From assembly GCA_031261085.1 (NCBI GenBank), contig JAISKB010000014.1:62001-126000 (forward strand): a DNA stretch of 64,000 nt, given 5' to 3'. The notes beneath the pieces are model-generated. The model was not told where the DNA came from, searched no databases, and worked only from the letters and a program-made list of their open reading frames with translations. Made by a program: the position numbers and the translations under genes. This DNA is from Christensenellaceae bacterium (GTDB lineage Bacteria > Bacillota > Clostridia > Christensenellales > CAG-138). This document shows positions 60,839 through 64,000 of the stretch, in pieces. Within the stretch, counting starts at the first letter, position 1; each line of letters begins with the position of its first letter.

Positions 60839-62602
60839 CTAAGCCCTCCGCAATGCTTTTGTTTTCGCTTCATCGATGGCATACGCGCCATCGAGCGCCA
60901 CGCCATAAACCTCCAGCGCCGCTTCGCGCGATATATAGCCGTTTTTCGCATCCATCCGCACGGCCTCCGCATCGCGCTTTTTTGGCTCGCCCCAGCCGCC
61001 GCCGCCCGAAGGATAGGATGTGAACGTGCCGCCATCTGGCAGCGATACCGCGCCCTTGGCGGCCAGCAGCCGCTCGCCCTGCAGGCCCTGGTTGATATAC
61101 GCCATGTTGCAGGAGCCGGGCTTGCCGCCAAACAGGCCGTAAGGCGGGTTGATGCGGCCATCGCCAAACATGACGAGGTCGGTGGCGGCGCCCTCATAAA
61201 AGCGGATGCGGTATTGCGCGCCGCTGCCGCCGCGGTATTCGCCCGCGCCGCAGGAATCGGTGGTAAATTCGTTAAACTCGGTGATATGCGGGTAGTCTAC
61301 CTCGTTGGTTTCGATATTGGGGGCAATCAGGCCGCCCAGGTCGATGCCATCGCCAATATAGGGCCTGCCATCCGCGCCGCGCGCGCCGCCTGCCCCGCCA
61401 AACCCGTTGAAGCCAAACATAACATAAAAGTTTTCGCTGCGCGGATCCACACCCGTTACGGTGGGGCCGTTCCAGCGGTTCCAGCCGCTGGGTACGCGGT
61501 CCGGCAAAATATCCGCCAGGGCCATCCAGCAGGCCTCGAGTATGGCGCAGGCCGTATCCAGCGTGCAATAGGCCACCGGCGCCGGGAAGTCGGAGTTCAC
61601 GATGCTCCCCTCGGGCGCGGTGATGTGGATGGGCCGGTAAACGCCCTCGTTATGCGGGATATCCGGCGTGGTTACCGTGGTGAGGAAGGCGACGTATACG
61701 CAGGTGGCCGTGTTGGCGATGGGCGAGTTGCTCGGCCCCGCGCACTGCGGGCTGGAGCCCGCAAAATCGACATAGGCTTCCTCGCCCTTTACGGTGATGG
61801 TCACCTTAATGTCGAGCGGTGTATCGCTGAGGCCGTCCGAATCCAGCGTGGCCTGGCCGGTATACACGCCATCGGGCAGCTTGGCGATTTCATCGCGCAT
61901 GCGGCGCTCGGCATACAGGTGGATATCCTCTATGGTTTCCCGCGTTTTTTGCTCGCCATATTTTTCCATCATCTCGAGTATGCGCTTTTCGCCCACGCTG
62001 CACGAGGCGACCTGCGCCTTCATATCCACCCAAATATCATCGGGCATGCGCGTGTTTACGCGGATCATATTGATTACATCGTCTATGGGCGTGTTGTCTT
62101 TGTAGATGCGCAGCGGCGGTATGCGCACGCCCTCGTGGAACAGCTCGGTAGCCGAGGGGCAATAGGAGCCCGGCTCCATGCCGCCCACATCCCCGTGGTG
62201 CGCCCTGTTGATGGCTATAAATTGCAGCCTGCCGTTAAAAAACACCGGCTTCATAATGGTGACATCCTGCAGGTGCGTGCCGCCCATGTAAGGGTCGTTG
62301 AGCACAAACACATCGCCCGGGTGAATATCCTCGCCAAAGTAGCGGGCCACGGCCTTGACGGATTCCATGGCCGACGCAGTGTGGGAGGGCACGCCATCTA
62401 CCTGGGAAACGATGCGGCAATCCCAATCGCAAATCGCGCAGGAAAAATCATGCACCTCCGCAAAGATGGGGGATATGGATGTGTTGATCATCGTGATGCC
62501 CATCTCCCGGTTGACGGTAAGCAAACGGTTGTAGATGACCGCAAAGGTTATTGGATCCTTCGCGCCTTCAAATTCTTTTTTGCGTTCGGGTGTGGCGCTC
62601 AT
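60839..62602 (-). CDS. hyuB: Hydantoinase/oxoprolinase subunit B (HyuB)
   Basis: 587 aa. The family start KDPITFAVIYNRLLTVNREMG, the stretch GDVFVLNDPYMGGTHLQDV, INRAHHGDVGGMEPGSY and the end FTSYPSGGGGWG are all typical. With HyuA it performs ATP-dependent hydrolysis of hydantoins, N-methylhydantoin or 5-oxoproline (or carboxylates ketones in acetone-type relatives). GGAGGTGAAAGC precedes the ATG, which overlaps the hyuA stop by 4 bases. Confidence 0.93.
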   Translation of the reverse strand: MSATPERKKEFEGAKDPITFAVIYNRLLTVNREMGITMINTSISPIFAEVHDFSCAICDWDCRIVSQVDGVPSHTASAMESVKAVARYFGEDIHPGDVFVLNDPYMGGTHLQDVTIMKPVFFNGRLQFIAINRAHHGDVGGMEPGSYCPSATELFHEGVRIPPLRIYKDNTPIDDVINMIRVNTRMPDDIWVDMKAQVASCSVGEKRILEMMEKYGEQKTRETIEDIHLYAERRMRDEIAKLPDGVYTGQATLDSDGLSDTPLDIKVTITVKGEEAYVDFAGSSPQCAGPSNSPIANTATCVYVAFLTTVTTPDIPHNEGVYRPIHITAPEGSIVNSDFPAPVAYCTLDTACAILEACWMALADILPDRVPSGWNRWNGPTVTGVDPRSENFYVMFGFNGFGGAGGARGADGRPYIGDGIDLGGLIAPNIETNEVDYPHITEFNEFTTDSCGAGEYRGGSGAQYRIRFYEGAATDLVMFGDGRINPPYGLFGGKPGSCNMAYINQGLQGERLLAAKGAVSLPDGGTFTSYPSGGGGWGEPKKRDAEAVRMDAKNGYISREAALEVYGVALDGAYAIDEAKTKALRRA

Positions 62603-64000
62603 GCTTTCACCTCCATAACGATGTTGCCGAATTCATCTATGCGCGCATTCCAGTTGGGGTGCACCACGACCGTGGTAATGCGCTCCTCTATAACGGCCGG
62701 GCCGGCGATTTTATGGCCTACATACAGCTTGCCCCGGTCGTATACCGGCACGCGCCGCCAATCGCCATATTCCTCAAAATACAGCTCGCGCTCATTTTTT
62801 ATGGCTTCGCTTTCGCTATGGCTGCCCGCCGCCTGCTTTTCGAGTGTGGTTTTGGCCACATGGCCCACGCCTGTTACCCGCAGGTTGACGATTTCCATAG
62901 GCGTTTCGGGCGTGGAGTAGCTGTACAGCCGCTCGTGCGCCGCGTGGAACGTAGCCGCTATCTCCTCCACATGCTCCGCCGTTATGGCGCGGCCGCTCGG
63001 CATGGGCACCGTCACCTCATGGTGCTGGCCCACATACCGTATATCGAGATACCGCTCCAGCGAAACATCCTCGCGCTGCACGCCCTCGCTAAGCAGCTCG
63101 GCAAGCGCCGTCTTTTCGGTGCTTGCGATGACGGCGTTGAACCCATCCAAATCGAGCCCCGGTATCACGCCGCTAAAGCTGCGCACATTGTCGAGCCGTA
63201 TGTCGGATTCGAGCATGCCCAGCGCGCAGAATACCGAGGCCGCCATGGGCACGATCACCTGCTTGGCGCCCACCTCTTCGGCTATTTTGCAGGCGTGGAT
63301 AGAGCAGGCGCCGCCCGCGCTCACCAGCGCAAACTCCCGCGGGTCATAGCCCTTTTGCACGGATACGACCTTGGTGGCATCGGCCATGCTCTGGTTCACG
63401 ATGCGGAATATACCGGCGGCCGCCTTCTCTACACTTAAGCCCATGCGCCCGGCCACCTTTTCTTGCATCATGGCGCGGCATTTGTCGTAGTTGATCTGCA
63501 TTTCGCCGCCGAGGAAGAAGTCTTTGTTCAAATAGCCCAGCAGCAGGTTTGCGTCGGTCACGGTGGGTTTTTCGCCGCCGCGGTCGTAGCAGACCGGCCC
63601 GGGGTTGGAATAAGCGGATTCGGGGCCGACCTTCAGCATGCCCCATTTATCTATCCACGCTACAGAGCCGCCGCCCGCGCCGATTGTATGGATATCGATC
63701 ATCGGCTTCGCCACGCGGTAGCCGGCTATCTCCCCCTCGGTACTAAGGCTGATTTCGCCATCGTTAATGAGCGATACATCGAAGGATGTGCCGCCCATGT
63801 CCATCAATATCAGGTTGCGGCTGCCCGTAAGCCCCGCAAAGAACACCGCGCCCGTAGCGCCTGCCGCCGGGCCGGATAGCAACGTGGCCGACGCATGCCG
63901 TATGGCGGTATCCGCCGTCATCATGCCGCCGTTGGACGCCACCACATAAAACGCCTTTTTGAGGCCATCCGATTTGAGCTTTTGCTCTAGGTTCCGAAGG
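62599..64000 (-). CDS. hyuA: Hydantoinase/oxoprolinase subunit A (HyuA), 5' end cut by window
   Basis: At least 466 aa; the frame is open to the right edge, so the N-terminal ~200 residues are missing. The second half of the ATP-binding (actin-like) fold is visible: VASNGGMMTADTAIRH, LLSGPAAGATGAVFF, LILMDMGGTSFDVSLI and TIGAGGGSVAWIDKWG. The C-terminal domain follows (VGHKIAGPAVIEERITTVVV). ATP use distinguishes this class from zinc hydantoinases. Its precise substrate depends on the family branch and cannot be fixed from this fragment. Confidence 0.93.
   Translation of the reverse strand, partial: LRNLEQKLKSDGLKKAFYVVASNGGMMTADTAIRHASATLLSGPAAGATGAVFFAGLTGSRNLILMDMGGTSFDVSLINDGEISLSTEGEIAGYRVAKPMIDIHTIGAGGGSVAWIDKWGMLKVGPESAYSNPGPVCYDRGGEKPTVTDANLLLGYLNKDFFLGGEMQINYDKCRAMMQEKVAGRMGLSVEKAAAGIFRIVNQSMADATKVVSVQKGYDPREFALVSAGGACSIHACKIAEEVGAKQVIVPMAASVFCALGMLESDIRLDNVRSFSGVIPGLDLDGFNAVIASTEKTALAELLSEGVQREDVSLERYLDIRYVGQHHEVTVPMPSGRAITAEHVEEIAATFHAAHERLYSYSTPETPMEIVNLRVTGVGHVAKTTLEKQAAGSHSESEAIKNERELYFEEYGDWRRVPVYDRGKLYVGHKIAGPAVIEERITTVVVHPNWNARIDEFGNIVMEVKA

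Noticed and set aside
60830..62920. Very long (696-codon) plus-strand frame opposite hyuB
   Set aside because: It arises from the GC-rich codon bias of hyuB on the other strand. The hyuB reading has family motifs along its whole length.

Overview
The window looks like chromosome of an anaerobic, GC-rich Bacillota of the Clostridia type. The signs are Mini-RNase III, ThyX and RlmB side by side, a CwlD-type cortex amidase (suggesting, not proving, spore formation), the acetylase route to lysine (DapH) under a lysine riboswitch, a sortase-type surface protein, a Na+-pump decarboxylase beta subunit, and a glycine-reductase-type selenoprotein. The last implies selenocysteine insertion and Stickland-like amino acid fermentation. 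The species cannot be named from the sequence alone. I saw no tRNA, rRNA, insertion sequence, prophage or CRISPR array.

Layout. Positions 1-3,000 (minus strand) hold rlmB (cut by the left edge), thyX, mrnC and cwlD. Positions 3,400-6,100 hold a large repeat-rich surface protein with an AT-rich upstream region. Positions 6,400-10,900 hold purB, purA, dusB and a small membrane protein. Positions 11,000-15,000 hold a MATE transporter, a DUF1232 protein, a TauE/SafE permease and a PucR-type regulator. Positions 15,100-19,000 hold the dapA-dapB-dapH operon behind a lysine riboswitch, with a divergent M20 hydrolase that is a candidate DapL. Positions 19,100-23,000 (plus strand) hold a duplicated DUF1538 membrane protein with a tandem PII-like protein, then a decarboxylase beta subunit with a 47-residue gamma-like partner. 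Positions 23,000-26,600 are mixed small genes. Positions 26,600-30,500 are a molybdate ABC transporter with a MoeA-like protein. Positions 30,600-36,400 hold UppP, YitT, PepV, a zinc-ribbon DUF1801 protein, VanZ and an AlsT symporter.

From 64,000 down to 37,465 every gene lies on the minus strand, many overlapping or separated by a few bases. In transcription order they encode: hydantoinase A (cut by the right edge), hydantoinase B, an opine-type dehydrogenase, an unusual carbamoyltransferase, a PreA-like reductase, an SsnA-like amidohydrolase, ADP-forming acyl-CoA ligase alpha, indolepyruvate:ferredoxin oxidoreductase A and B, ligase beta, three subunits of a molybdenum hydroxylase, an aldehyde dehydrogenase, a UGA-containing GrdB, its GrdE-type partner, an iron and a zinc alcohol dehydrogenase, an APC permease, a RibF-like protein and an aldolase. 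I read this as an island for fermenting a nitrogen heterocycle or ureido compound. The ring would be opened hydrolytically, the carbamoyl group recovered as carbamoyl phosphate, and the remaining N-substituted glycine reduced by a selenoprotein to acetyl phosphate. One concrete fit is N-methylhydantoin/creatinine to sarcosine; purine or urate catabolism is the main alternative. The substrate is inference and untested.
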